Source: Uliginosibacterium aquaticum | GTDB taxonomy: Bacteria > Pseudomonadota > Gammaproteobacteria > Burkholderiales > Rhodocyclaceae | Direction: 5' to 3' | DNA length: 64,000 bases | NCBI RefSeq assembly: GCF_012972705.2 | Contig: NZ_JABCSC020000002.1 | Coordinates: 682,001-746,000 of the forward strand | Position numbers and translations under genes: made by a program | The notes under the pieces: model-generated | The model's database searches: none | What the model was told of the DNA's origin: nothing | The model's input: the letters and a program-made list of their open reading frames with translations, nothing else | In this document: piece after piece, positions 52,777-60,781 of the stretch | How positions within the stretch are numbered: position 1 is the stretch's first letter | Layout: each line of letters opens with the position of its first letter

Positions 52777-52968
52777 CTATGCGTAGGTGTTGATGACGCT
52801 GCCGGCCTTTCCTGGCTCGGGCGGCGGTGCAGCCTGGGCTTCCTTCTGCTGTTGCACCTGCGCCTCGACGAGCTGGCGGGTCTGCTGGGCCTGCATCTCG
52901 TTGGCTTTCTTCAAGACCTCAATCTGCACCTGGGTCTGCACATTCGGGGAAACGGACGACACGGCCAT
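52777..52968 (-). CDS. Small putative motility protein, YjfB-like
   Basis: A 63-residue protein, MAVSSVSPNVQTQVQIEVLK at the start, then an amphipathic helix rich in Gln/Lys (ANEMQAQQTRQLVEAQVQQQ) and a Pro-rich tail. It resembles the YjfB_motility family of small proteins of unknown role. AGGAGG lies at the ideal distance before the ATG, and the codon use fits a real gene. It is probably monocistronic. The family assignment is tentative. Confidence 0.7.
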   Translation of the reverse strand: MAVSSVSPNVQTQVQIEVLKKANEMQAQQTRQLVEAQVQQQKEAQAAPPPEPGKAGSVINTYA

Positions 52969-53045
52969 AGGGCCTCCTGCTCAATCTGCTGTGATGCGTC
53001 CACTTTAGCTGCCTCACCCGTGCCGCGCACGGGTACGACAGGCGT

Positions 53046-54281
53046 TCAGGCCGGGAAGAACAGGAAAGCCAGCAGCACCGCCGCGACCACACCAGCCAGA
53101 TCCGCGATCAGGCAACAAGGCACAGCATGCCGCGTATTGCGCACGCCGACGGCGCCGAAATACACCGCCACGACATAGAAAGTCGTATCCGCCGCCCCCT
53201 GGAACATGCAGGCGAGGCGCCCAGCGAAGCTGTCCGCGCCGTAGATTTTCATCGCATCGATCATCATGCCGCGCGCGCCGCTACCAGAGAGCGGCTTCAT
53301 CAGCGCAGTGGGCAAGGCCGGCACGATGTCTTCCGGCACACCGAACCAGCCCAGCAGCGTGGCCACCCCACGCATCACGAAGTCCATGCCACCGCTGGCA
53401 CGGAACACGGCAATGCCGACGAGGATCGCCACCAGATACGGAATCACCATCACCGCAGTGCTGAAGCCTTCCTTAGCGCCTTCAATGAAAGCCTCGAAGG
53501 CCTGTACCTTCTTCCATGCCGCGAGCCCCAGAAAGGCCACGATGATCGCAAACAGCGTGAAGCCGGAAACGAAGGCCGACTGGGCAGCCATCTGCTCCGC
53601 TGTCAGGCGCGCGAAATGCAGCAGGGTGCCTCCCACCGCCGCGCCCATGCCCAGCAGCCAGGCCAGCACCACCGGATGCGCGAGGCGGATCTTTTGCACC
53701 CAGGCCACCGCCAGCAGTCCGAAAAGCGTCGAAAAGAAGGTGGCCAGCAGGATAGGCAGGAACACATCAGCCGGATTGGCCGCACCAAGCTGGGCACGGT
53801 AAGTCATGATGCTTACCGGAATCAGGGTCAGGCCGCTGGCGTTCAAAACGATGAACAGGATCTGCGCGTCGCTGGCGCGATCCGCGTGCGGATTGAGTTC
53901 CTGCAGCGCACGCATGGCCTTGAGGCCCATCGGGGTGGCGGCGTTGTCCAGCCCCAGCATGTTGGCGCCGATGTTCAGCAGCATCGCCCCCTGCGCTGGA
54001 TGGCCCGCCGGCACGCCTGGAAACAGGTGCCGGAAGAGCGGATCGACGAGGCGTGCCAACAGCGCCACCGCGCCTGCTTGCTCGCCAACCTTCATGATGC
54101 CGAGCCAGAACGTGAGCACTCCGGTGAGCCCGAGGCCAATCTCAAAGGCCGTCTTAGACATCACGAAGGATTCCTGCAGCACCCGTGAGAAGATGGCCGC
54201 ATCGCCCAGCCACAGCCACTGCACCAGGCAGGCCGCGAAAGCCGCAAAAAAGAAGAACAGCCAGACGACGTTGAGAACCAC
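53046..54281 (-). CDS. SpmA-SpmB fusion, nucleoside-recognition (Gate) membrane protein
   Basis: A 411-residue membrane protein with two Gate/nucleoside-recognition domains. The first half (MLLNIGANMLGLDNAATPMGLKAM) matches SpmA and the second (PTALMKPLSGSGARGMM, FQGAADTTFYV) matches SpmB of spore formers. In Bacillus they are separate genes; here they form one chain, as in other proteobacteria, where the role is not sporulation and is unknown, perhaps transport. The start is a GTG at 54281 behind GGAGG, one base after the upstream gene's stop, so the two are coupled. Confidence 0.88.
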   Translation of the reverse strand: MVLNVVWLFFFFAAFAACLVQWLWLGDAAIFSRVLQESFVMSKTAFEIGLGLTGVLTFWLGIMKVGEQAGAVALLARLVDPLFRHLFPGVPAGHPAQGAMLLNIGANMLGLDNAATPMGLKAMRALQELNPHADRASDAQILFIVLNASGLTLIPVSIMTYRAQLGAANPADVFLPILLATFFSTLFGLLAVAWVQKIRLAHPVVLAWLLGMGAAVGGTLLHFARLTAEQMAAQSAFVSGFTLFAIIVAFLGLAAWKKVQAFEAFIEGAKEGFSTAVMVIPYLVAILVGIAVFRASGGMDFVMRGVATLLGWFGVPEDIVPALPTALMKPLSGSGARGMMIDAMKIYGADSFAGRLACMFQGAADTTFYVVAVYFGAVGVRNTRHAVPCCLIADLAGVVAAVLLAFLFFPA

Positions 54282-54282
54282 C

Positions 54283-55422
54283 TCAAGCCTCCGCCTTTGC
54301 GCCCTCGGCCTTCTTCATTTCGAAGCGCAGCAGCGTCATCAGAGCATGGTCACCATGTGCCTTGAGCACCGGCGACACCTGGCGCACCACATCACGCGCT
54401 TCCTTGCGCCGCCCATTGCGCGCCAGGGCAATCGCGTAGGCGCCACCGCACAGGCCAACTGCCCCCAGCACGGCCGGATTGGCGGCATACACCATGAAGC
54501 CGCGCATGGCTTCAGCCAGGTGAGTTTCGGCTTCGGGCTGGTTGCGGCGCAGGGCGATCAGGCCACGGGTCCAGTCGATGAAGGGCTGCGCCATTTCCTG
54601 CTGCACGCAATCCTGCGCCTTCTTGAGCACTGCCTCCGCCTGCTCGATTGAACCGAAGCGCGCCTCGCTGTTGGCCACGTCGACCAGGCGCGACGAATCC
54701 GACGAGTTCAGTACCAGCGCCCGGCGCATGGCCGCCACCACCCCGGCACCATCGTTGGCCGCTGCACACAGGGAGGCATAGCGCATGTCAAACATGCCGG
54801 GAGCGCTCGCCTCGAGTTCAGCGTGCAGGCGATCCAGCCGTTCGGTTTCCCGGGCCAGAGTCGTCTCACCCGAGCGGATGTGGATATAAGCCTCGCGGAA
54901 AGCGAAATCGCTGCGCATGAGAAGTGGCTTGCCCCCACCCGCTTTGAGTTCGCTGATCAGCGCCAGCGCCCGCGACCATTCGCCCAGCGCGAAACTGCGC
55001 AGCATGTCGTTGTAGCGCTGCACATCACGGAATTTCCAGATCGGCCACAGCACGCTGCCAGCGAATAACAGTACAGCCGCCAGACACAGCCAGCCATCAC
55101 CCGACCACAAGCCCCACAGCAACAGCACAGCATCGATGGCCAGAAGCCAGCGCTGGCGCCGCAGCAGCTCGCGAATGAAGGTCGAATAGCCCGGCCGCTC
55201 ACGGATGCGCAACTCGAATGCCGCTTGCTGCTGCGCCTGAGCCGGCGAAAGGCTGGCAAGATCCTCGCGCAGAGCCGCCACCCCAGGTTCATTGAAAAAC
55301 TGCGGATCACTCAAGCCCTTGGCAAGCAAGGCTTCGCGCGCAGCCTCCAGCGTAGCGGCCTCGATATAGCCTTGCTTCTTGTTGCCCGCCGCATCTCGCG
55401 CCCGATACAGGATTTTTGCCAC
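54283..55422 (-). CDS. Membrane protein with GspF-N-like start and helical repeats
   Basis: A 379-residue protein I do not recognise as a named family. The first 40 residues (AKILYRARDAAGNKKQGYIEA, then EAAREALLAKGLSDPQF) resemble the short N-terminal segment of type II secretion/type IV pilus GspF/PilC proteins. Two hydrophobic helices follow (about 92-128), then a helical, TPR-like region (about 150-370) of paired helices. The start is a GTG at 55422 with GGGAG upstream; a TTG further up is unlikely. It is coupled to the Spm fusion downstream. Confidence 0.7.
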   Translation of the reverse strand: MAKILYRARDAAGNKKQGYIEAATLEAAREALLAKGLSDPQFFNEPGVAALREDLASLSPAQAQQQAAFELRIRERPGYSTFIRELLRRQRWLLAIDAVLLLWGLWSGDGWLCLAAVLLFAGSVLWPIWKFRDVQRYNDMLRSFALGEWSRALALISELKAGGGKPLLMRSDFAFREAYIHIRSGETTLARETERLDRLHAELEASAPGMFDMRYASLCAAANDGAGVVAAMRRALVLNSSDSSRLVDVANSEARFGSIEQAEAVLKKAQDCVQQEMAQPFIDWTRGLIALRRNQPEAETHLAEAMRGFMVYAANPAVLGAVGLCGGAYAIALARNGRRKEARDVVRQVSPVLKAHGDHALMTLLRFEMKKAEGAKAEA

Positions 55423-55457
55423 CCAACCACTCCCTGAGCACAGCTCCAAGCGCTAAG

Positions 55458-55477
55458 GGCTCCGCTCAAGCGGAGCC
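55458..55477 (-). terminator. Hairpin after yajQ
   Basis: GGCTCCGCT pairs with AGCGGAGCC (9 bp) around CA, 12 bases past the yajQ stop; it lacks a T-run, so it is a weak terminator candidate. Confidence 0.4.
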
Positions 55478-55488
55478 GCAATGAAAGC

Positions 55489-55983
55489 TCAGTCGCGGAA
55501 GTTGCCGGCCTTGACCGGGAAATCCGTCACCGACTTGCGAATCAAGGCGATGCATTCCTGCAGATCATCGCGCTTGGCGCCAGTCACCCGCACCGCATCG
55601 CCCTGAATCGCCGCCTGAACCTTGAGCTTGGCATCCTTGATCATCTTCACGATCTTCTTGGCCAGTTCGCTCTCGATGCCACTCTTGATCTTGAAAACCT
55701 GCTTGACCTTGTTGCCCGAGATCGTCTCAATCTTCTCGCCATCAAGGCGCTTGGAACTCTCGGCTTCCTTCTTCTCCAGTGCGGGGAAGAGGATGTCCTT
55801 GATCTGGTCGAGCTGGAAATCCGAGTCGCCAAACAGAGTGATCTGCTTGTCCTTCTCGTTGAAGTCGATCTTGGCGCTGGTGCCCTTGAAGTCGTAACGG
55901 TTGTCGATCTGGCGCGCGGCCACGTCGATCGCGTTCTTCAGGGCGACCATATCGGCTTCGGAAGTGAAATCAAATGAAGGCAT
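55489..55983 (-). CDS. yajQ: YajQ-family nucleotide (c-di-GMP) binding protein
   Basis: A 164-residue YajQ/UPF0234 protein, MPSFDFTSEADMVALKNAID at the start and KVQAAIQGDAVRVTGAKRDDLQE near the end. The fold has two ferredoxin-like halves. Xanthomonas members bind c-di-GMP and act as transcriptional co-factors; E. coli YajQ binds nucleotides. This fits the c-di-GMP theme of the window, but the ligand here is inference. Confidence 0.93.
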   Translation of the reverse strand: MPSFDFTSEADMVALKNAIDVAARQIDNRYDFKGTSAKIDFNEKDKQITLFGDSDFQLDQIKDILFPALEKKEAESSKRLDGEKIETISGNKVKQVFKIKSGIESELAKKIVKMIKDAKLKVQAAIQGDAVRVTGAKRDDLQECIALIRKSVTDFPVKAGNFRD

Positions 55984-56000
55984 GTTGTGCTCCCAATCTC

Positions 56001-56125
56001 AGTAGCTCGGAATTCCTTGAGGCGCGTTGCGAGCGGAGAGCTAGCAAGGCGGCGCGCACAGACGTACAGCGAGTACGTCGAGCACGCCAACGCAGCCAGC
56101 GCTTCGCGCACTAGCGCGGCAAGGG
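56001..56125. repeat. Palindromic intergenic repeat upstream of yajQ
   Basis: The core is GACGTAC/GTACGTC (56061-56079) around a 5-base loop, followed by GAGCACG. It shares layout with the element at 52518-52535 (7-bp palindrome, then GAGCAC), though the palindrome sequence differs. A GCGCTTCGCGC hairpin follows. It lies between ppnP and yajQ. Confidence 0.5.
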
Positions 56126-56128
56126 ATT

Positions 56129-56449
56129 TCAGGCAAAGTGGCAGATGTAGTGATAGGCCTCGCCGCTGACTTCGATCTCGAAGCTGGAGTTGGCCGGCAC
56201 ATCGAAGCGCTGGCCTTCGCCATAGCTCTTCCACTCGGTTTCGCCCTTGAGCAGCACGCGGCAGGAGCCGGCCACGGTTTCCATGATTTCGGCGGCGCCG
56301 GTGTTGAAGGTCAGCTTCGCGGGCAGGATCACGCCGACCGACTTCTTGGTGCCGTCGGCCAGCACGATGCTGTGGCTGACGCACTTGCCGTCGAAATACA
56401 CATTGGCTTTGGTGACGACCGAAACGGCGTCGAACTGGGTTTGGCTCAT
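56129..56449 (-). CDS. ppnP: Pyrimidine/purine nucleoside phosphorylase PpnP
   Basis: A 106-residue cupin (YaiE/DUF1255) that phosphorolyses nucleosides. MSQTQFDAVSVVTKANVYFD, KSVGVILPAKLTFNTGAAE and SSFEIEVSGEAYHYICHF are family blocks. The short length matches. It lies downstream of the DUF2788 gene on the same strand with a terminator between them. Salvage of bases and ribose-1-phosphate is the expected role. Confidence 0.92.
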   Translation of the reverse strand: MSQTQFDAVSVVTKANVYFDGKCVSHSIVLADGTKKSVGVILPAKLTFNTGAAEIMETVAGSCRVLLKGETEWKSYGEGQRFDVPANSSFEIEVSGEAYHYICHFA

Positions 56450-56469
56450 TGCAGAAATTCCCGAAAAGG

Positions 56470-56503
56470 AAAAAGAAAAGGCTCCGGATTATAGCCGGAG
56501 CCC
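56470..56503 (-). terminator. Terminator of the DUF2788 gene
   Basis: On the minus strand GGCTCCGG pairs with CCGGAGCC and runs into a TTTTCTTTTT tract, 22 bases past the DUF2788 stop. Confidence 0.85.
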
Positions 56504-56524
56504 CTGCGCTAGCCGAGAAACGGA

Positions 56525-56749
56525 TTACTGCGCCAGCATCTTGATAATCAATTCCTTGGCAATGAAACCGAACATGCCAAGCCCCAGGCCCATGAACATC
56601 CACAGCATGCCGTATTTGCCGGCTTTCGATTCGCGGGCGAGGTTCCAGATGATGAACACCATCCAGGCAATCAGGCCAGAGAGCAGGAATTTGAGGCACA
56701 GTTCGGCGAATTCTGGTTCGCTCAAACCGAAGATCATTGCTTGATTCAT
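56525..56749 (-). CDS. DUF2788 small membrane protein
   Basis: A 74-residue protein with two hydrophobic helices (about 20-37 and 47-70). FGLSEPEFAELCLKFLLSG, AWMVFIIWNLARESKAGKYG and GFIAKELIIKMLA match the DUF2788 pattern. ATG 56749 starts the conserved part; a longer frame upstream overlaps the divergent promoter region and has no support. Function is unknown. Confidence 0.85.
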   Translation of the reverse strand: MNQAMIFGLSEPEFAELCLKFLLSGLIAWMVFIIWNLARESKAGKYGMLWMFMGLGLGMFGFIAKELIIKMLAQ

Positions 56750-56904
56750 GTTGGCGGGGCTTCCGGCGGCATGTTGTGGGCCTGCACGACTGCCGCTCGC
56801 CGTGCAAGACCCGAATGCTACGTGGCGCAACACAAAACAAAAACCCTTTCGCCAGCAGACTTTTCGGGCGTCCCGGGCACACAGGAACACGCTAAAGTCT
56901 CGCC

Positions 56905-57669
56905 ATGTGGAAAAAACTGCGTATCGCCATCCTGCTCTTCATCCTTGCCACCGTCGGCCTCAACGCCTGGCGCGCTCACGCGCAGACGCGAGACTGGAGC
57001 AAGACCCTTCAGGTATCGATCTTCCCGCTCAATGGCGATGGCAGCCCGGCGGCGGCCGCGCGCATCGCTCGCCTGCAGGAAGAGGACTTCAAGGACATTG
57101 AGGCTTTCTTCACCGAACAGGCTCAGGCTCACGGCGTGAGCAACCCGCGCCCACTCCGGGTCAGCCTGCAGCCAGCGCTGAGCGCACTACCCCCGGCTGC
57201 GCCCATGCAGCGCAGCGGACTGGATGTGCTGCTGTGGAGCCTAAAGCTGCGCTACTGGGCCTGGCAGCAGCCTGATGGCGTGCCCCGTGCCCACGTCCGC
57301 GCTTTCGTCATTTTCTGGGACTCCGACGCCAATGGCGGCCGGGTACCAGATTCGCACGGCTTGGCCAAAGGGCAAATTGCCATCAGCAATGTGCATTCCA
57401 CCCGCGCCATGCAACACAGCAACAATGTGGTGATCGCCCACGAAATCCTGCACACCATGGGCGCTACGGACAAATATGGCCCGGACCTGCGACCACAATA
57501 CCCCGCCGGCTTTGCCGAGCCGGACGCGAACCCACGCTACCCGCAGCGCCTCTGTGAAATCATGGCCGGCCGCACGCCAGTTTCCGAAACCGAGCTCGAA
57601 ATCCCCCGCTCACTCGCGGAATGCCTGATCGGCCCGCTGACCGCACAGGAAGTCGGCATGCGCCACTGA
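56905..57669 (+). CDS. Putative membrane-anchored metzincin-like metalloprotease
   Basis: A 254-residue protein with an N-terminal membrane anchor or signal (residues 5-26). The zinc motif is AHEILHTMGATDKYG (His179, Glu180, His183, Asp189), that is HExxHxxGxxD as in metzincins with Asp as third ligand. A methionine 31 residues later (CEIMAGRT, Met220) could be the Met-turn. I do not recognise a named family. ATG at 56905 follows a weak ribosome site. It lies between DUF2788 (divergent) and argF (convergent). Protease activity is inferred from the motif only. Confidence 0.72.
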   Translation: MWKKLRIAILLFILATVGLNAWRAHAQTRDWSKTLQVSIFPLNGDGSPAAAARIARLQEEDFKDIEAFFTEQAQAHGVSNPRPLRVSLQPALSALPPAAPMQRSGLDVLLWSLKLRYWAWQQPDGVPRAHVRAFVIFWDSDANGGRVPDSHGLAKGQIAISNVHSTRAMQHSNNVVIAHEILHTMGATDKYGPDLRPQYPAGFAEPDANPRYPQRLCEIMAGRTPVSETELEIPRSLAECLIGPLTAQEVGMRH

Positions 57670-57681
57670 TGCCGGCGCAAG

Positions 57682-57719
57682 ACAACAAAAAACCCGACCG
57701 AGGCGGGTCTCTTGTTGTT
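57682..57719. terminator. Terminator between the metzincin gene and argF
   Basis: CAACAA...TTGTTG outer arms and an ACCCG/CGGGT inner stem form a hairpin with A-rich and T-rich sides, so both converging genes can end here. Confidence 0.75.
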
Positions 57720-57733
57720 CAGGCAGGCCAGCT

Positions 57734-58660
57734 TCAGCCCTGCACGCGGCCAACCACGAGAAACTCGAGCAGCGCTTTCTGCGCATGCAGGCGGTTCTCG
57801 GCCTCTTCCCACACCACACTCTGCGGCCCGTCGATGACCTCTGAAGTCACCTCTTCGCCGCGATGTGCCGGCAGGCAGTGCATGAACACGGCCTCCTTGT
57901 CGGCCACCCGCATCATGTCGCCATCGACCTGATAGTCGGCGAAGTCGCGCAGACGCGCCTCGTTCTCGGCTTCAAAGCCCATTGAGGTCCACACGTCGGT
58001 CGTGATGATGTGCGCACCACGCGCAGCGTCCATCGGATCGGCGAACTGCTCGTAGTGGGCCGAACCCGCAATGTTGGCCTTGGCCTGATCCACTTCGTAG
58101 CCCTTCGGCGAGCTCACGTGCACCTTGAAGTCCAGCAGCTCGGCTGCCTGCAACCAAGTGTTGCACATGTTGTTGGTGTCACCGATCCAGGCCACGGTCT
58201 TGCCCTGGATGGAGCCATTGCGCTCGATCCAAGTGAAGATGTCCGCGAGGATCTGGCAGGGGTGAAACTCGTTGGTCAGGCCGTTGATCACCGGCACGCG
58301 CGAATTGGCCGCGAAGCGCTCGACGATGGTCTGCTCGAAGGTGCGGATCATCACCACATCCGACATGCGCGAGATGACCTGGGCCGCATCCTCCACCGGC
58401 TCGCCACGCCCCAGCTGGGAGTCGCGCGTATTCAGGTAAATGGCGGAGCCACCGAGCTGGAACATGCCGGCCTCGAAAGACAGGCGCGTACGCGTGCTGG
58501 CCTTCTCGAAGATCATGACCAGGGTACGATCGAACAACGGGTGATAGGTCTCGTAACGCTTGAACCGGTCCTTGATCCACTTGGCGCGGGCAAAGACGTA
58601 GTCGATTTCTTCGCGGGAGAGGTCCTTGAACTGCAGAAAATGTCTGGGCGCTTGGTTCAT
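57734..58660 (-). CDS. argF: Ornithine carbamoyltransferase, anabolic
   Basis: A 308-residue enzyme that makes citrulline from ornithine and carbamoyl phosphate in arginine synthesis. The carbamoyl-phosphate motif is EKASTRTRLSFE; NEFHPCQILADI and MHCLPAHRGEEV complete the active site, with the ornithine loop DVWTSMGFE. Length and motifs fit ArgF. A possible regulator (ArgR) box was not convincing. It lies downstream of rpsT and is separated from it by a terminator. Confidence 0.95.
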   Translation of the reverse strand: MNQAPRHFLQFKDLSREEIDYVFARAKWIKDRFKRYETYHPLFDRTLVMIFEKASTRTRLSFEAGMFQLGGSAIYLNTRDSQLGRGEPVEDAAQVISRMSDVVMIRTFEQTIVERFAANSRVPVINGLTNEFHPCQILADIFTWIERNGSIQGKTVAWIGDTNNMCNTWLQAAELLDFKVHVSSPKGYEVDQAKANIAGSAHYEQFADPMDAARGAHIITTDVWTSMGFEAENEARLRDFADYQVDGDMMRVADKEAVFMHCLPAHRGEEVTSEVIDGPQSVVWEEAENRLHAQKALLEFLVVGRVQG

Positions 58661-58744
58661 GATGCTCTTTCTCGGGCAGGGCTCGGCGCTGCCAAAGGGT
58701 CAGGGGCTCAATGTCTAGCGAAACAGGAAACGGAGAGAGAAACG

Positions 58745-58778
58745 AAAAAGGGGCGCGACTCGCGTCACACCCCTTTTT
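58745..58778. terminator. Terminator of rpsT
   Basis: AAAAAGGGG pairs with CCCCTTTTT around a loop that itself can fold (GCG/CGC). It is 31 bases past the rpsT stop and works on both strands. Confidence 0.88.
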
Positions 58779-58808
58779 GATCCCTGCCACCGAAGTGGCA
58801 GGACACAA

Positions 58809-59081
58809 TCAGGCAGCAGCGCCCATCGCCTTGATGGCGGCGGACAGGCGGCTCTTGTGACGAGCAGCTACGTTCTTGTGCACGATGTCCTTGTCAGCGA
58901 TGCTGTCGATGATGCTGACAGACTGCTGGAACACTTGTTGAGCGGCTGCCTTGTCGCCGGCATCCACAGCCTTGCGCACGGCCTTCACAGCGGTACGCAG
59001 ACGTGAACGCAGGCTGGCGTTGTGAGCGCGGGCCACGAGTGCCTGACGTGCGCGCTTGCGGGCTTGAGCGGAATTGGCCAT
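58809..59081 (-). CDS. rpsT: 30S ribosomal protein S20
   Basis: A 90-residue, very basic helical protein, [18 protein letters not shown] at the start and [18 protein letters not shown] at the end, typical of S20. It binds 16S rRNA early in 30S assembly. The divergent murJ partner is the usual neighbour in betaproteobacteria. Confidence 0.97.
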   Translation of the reverse strand: MANSAQARKRARQALVARAHNASLRSRLRTAVKAVRKAVDAGDKAAAQQVFQQSVSIIDSIADKDIVHKNVAARHKSRLSAAIKAMGAAA

Positions 59082-59236
59082 TTGTTCTGTCTTCGGTAAG
59101 AATTACGCGGAAAGGCGGACTATAGCCGGAAGCTCTTTGCCTTGCAAGCCCTTTGAGCTCCTCGCGCGCAGGTGCGGTGCTATTATTCGCCGCTTCCAGC
59201 GCACGCCGGCCTGTACCCGCCGACCTTTCCCCTGCC

Positions 59237-60775
59237 ATGAACCTGCTCAAGGCGCTTGCCACCGTCAGTGGCCTCACCCTGCTTTCGCGCATCCTCGGCC
59301 TGGTCCGCGAAATGCTGGTCGCCAATCTTTTTGGCGCTGGCATGCTCACTGACGCCTTCAATGTCGCTTTCCGCCTGCCCAACCTGCTACGCCGCCTGTT
59401 TGCCGAGGGGGCGTTTTCGCAGGCTTTCGTGCCCATTCTGGCCGAGTACCGCAGCCAGCGTGGCGAAGCAGAAACACATGCTCTGATCAATCATGTCGCC
59501 AGCCTGCTCGGGCTAATCGTACTCGTGGTGTCCATTCTCGGCGTGATCGCGTCGCCCTGGATCATCCACGCCACAGCCGGCGGCTTCGCGCGCAACCCGG
59601 AAAAATTTGCGCTGACGGTCGAGCTGACCCGGATCACCTTCCCTTATATCTTCTTCATGGCCATGGTGGCGCTCTCCGCGGGCGTGCTGAACACCTGGAG
59701 CCGCTTCTCGATCCCGGCCTTCACGCCGGTACTGCTGAATCTCTCTTTCATCGGCATGGCCCTCTTTGCCGCCCCGCATTTCGCCCAGCCAGTAGAGGCC
59801 CTGGCCTGGGGGGCCTTCATTGGTGGTTGCCTGCAACTCGCGCTACAGATACCGGCCCTGGCAAAGATCGGCATGTTGCCGCGATTCGCTCTATCGACCA
59901 AGGATCCGGGCGTGATGCGCATTCTCAAGCTGATGGGGCCGGCCACGCTGGGCGTATCCGTGGCACAGGTGAGCTTGCTGATCAATACTGCCTTCGCTTC
60001 CTGGCTGCCGACCGGCAGTGTCTCCTGGCTCAATTACGCTGATCGCCTGATGGAGTTCCCGCTGGGCCTTCTTGGTGCAGCGCTGGGCACCATCCTGCTG
60101 CCCAGCCTGTCGAAAATGAAGGCGCAGAACGATGCAGCCGGCTTTTCAGCCACACTGGACTGGGGCCTGCGCGTTGCCTTGTTGCTCACCGCGCCGGCGG
60201 CCGTAGGCATGATGCTGCTGGCCGTGCCTCTCGCGGCGACCCTGTTCCAGCACGGCGCTTTCACAGCCGCAGACACCCTGCAGACGCGTGATGCCTTGCT
60301 AACCTACAGCGTGGGCTTGATCGGCCTGATCTGCGTGAAAATCCTTGCTCCTGCTTTCTATTCCCGCCAGGACATCCGCGCTCCGCTCAAGTACGCGTTG
60401 GTCTCGCTAACGGCTACCCAGCTGATGAACCTGCTCTTCATCTTCGTACTGGATTTACGCCATGCAGGCCTCGCCCTCTCGATCAGCCTTGCTGCCACAC
60501 TGAACGCAGCCCTGCTCTATCGTGGCCTGCGCCGCCGTGAAGCCTTCCATCCCAGCGCTGGCTGGCCGATTTTCGGTGCCAAGCTGCTGCTAGCCTTGCT
60601 GGTCCTGGGCGGCACCCTGCAACTGGGCATGGGCGCGCAGAGCGACTGGCTCACCCACAGCACGCTGTGGCGGCTGGGCCATCTGGCCCTGGTAATGGGA
60701 GGCGGCATGTTTGCCTATTTCGCCACCCTGTTCGCACTTGGTTTCCGCCTGCAAGACTTCAAACGCCGCGCCTGA
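59237..60775 (+). CDS. murJ: Lipid II flippase MurJ (MviN)
   Basis: A 512-residue membrane protein with 14 predicted helices of the MOP/MVF superfamily. It starts MNLLKALATVSGLTLLSRIL, and has GLVREMLVANLFGAG, RLPNLLRRLFAEGAFSQAFVP and the ASWLPTGSVSWLNYADRLME helix-7 block that are typical of MurJ, including its charged cavity residues. It flips lipid II across the inner membrane. The frame is open upstream to 59153, but ATG 59237 opens the conserved sequence. It is divergent from rpsT. Confidence 0.95.
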   Translation: MNLLKALATVSGLTLLSRILGLVREMLVANLFGAGMLTDAFNVAFRLPNLLRRLFAEGAFSQAFVPILAEYRSQRGEAETHALINHVASLLGLIVLVVSILGVIASPWIIHATAGGFARNPEKFALTVELTRITFPYIFFMAMVALSAGVLNTWSRFSIPAFTPVLLNLSFIGMALFAAPHFAQPVEALAWGAFIGGCLQLALQIPALAKIGMLPRFALSTKDPGVMRILKLMGPATLGVSVAQVSLLINTAFASWLPTGSVSWLNYADRLMEFPLGLLGAALGTILLPSLSKMKAQNDAAGFSATLDWGLRVALLLTAPAAVGMMLLAVPLAATLFQHGAFTAADTLQTRDALLTYSVGLIGLICVKILAPAFYSRQDIRAPLKYALVSLTATQLMNLLFIFVLDLRHAGLALSISLAATLNAALLYRGLRRREAFHPSAGWPIFGAKLLLALLVLGGTLQLGMGAQSDWLTHSTLWRLGHLALVMGGGMFAYFATLFALGFRLQDFKRRA

Positions 60776-60781
60776 ACAGCT

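Noticed and set aside
52423-53178. 251-codon plus-strand open frame after the hydrolase terminator
   Set aside because: It starts inside a terminator, crosses palindromic repeats and runs antisense to the small YjfB-like gene.
55423-55449. TTG start for the GspF-N-like protein
   Set aside because: TTG is rare and lacks a ribosome site; GTG 55422 has GGGAG at a good distance.
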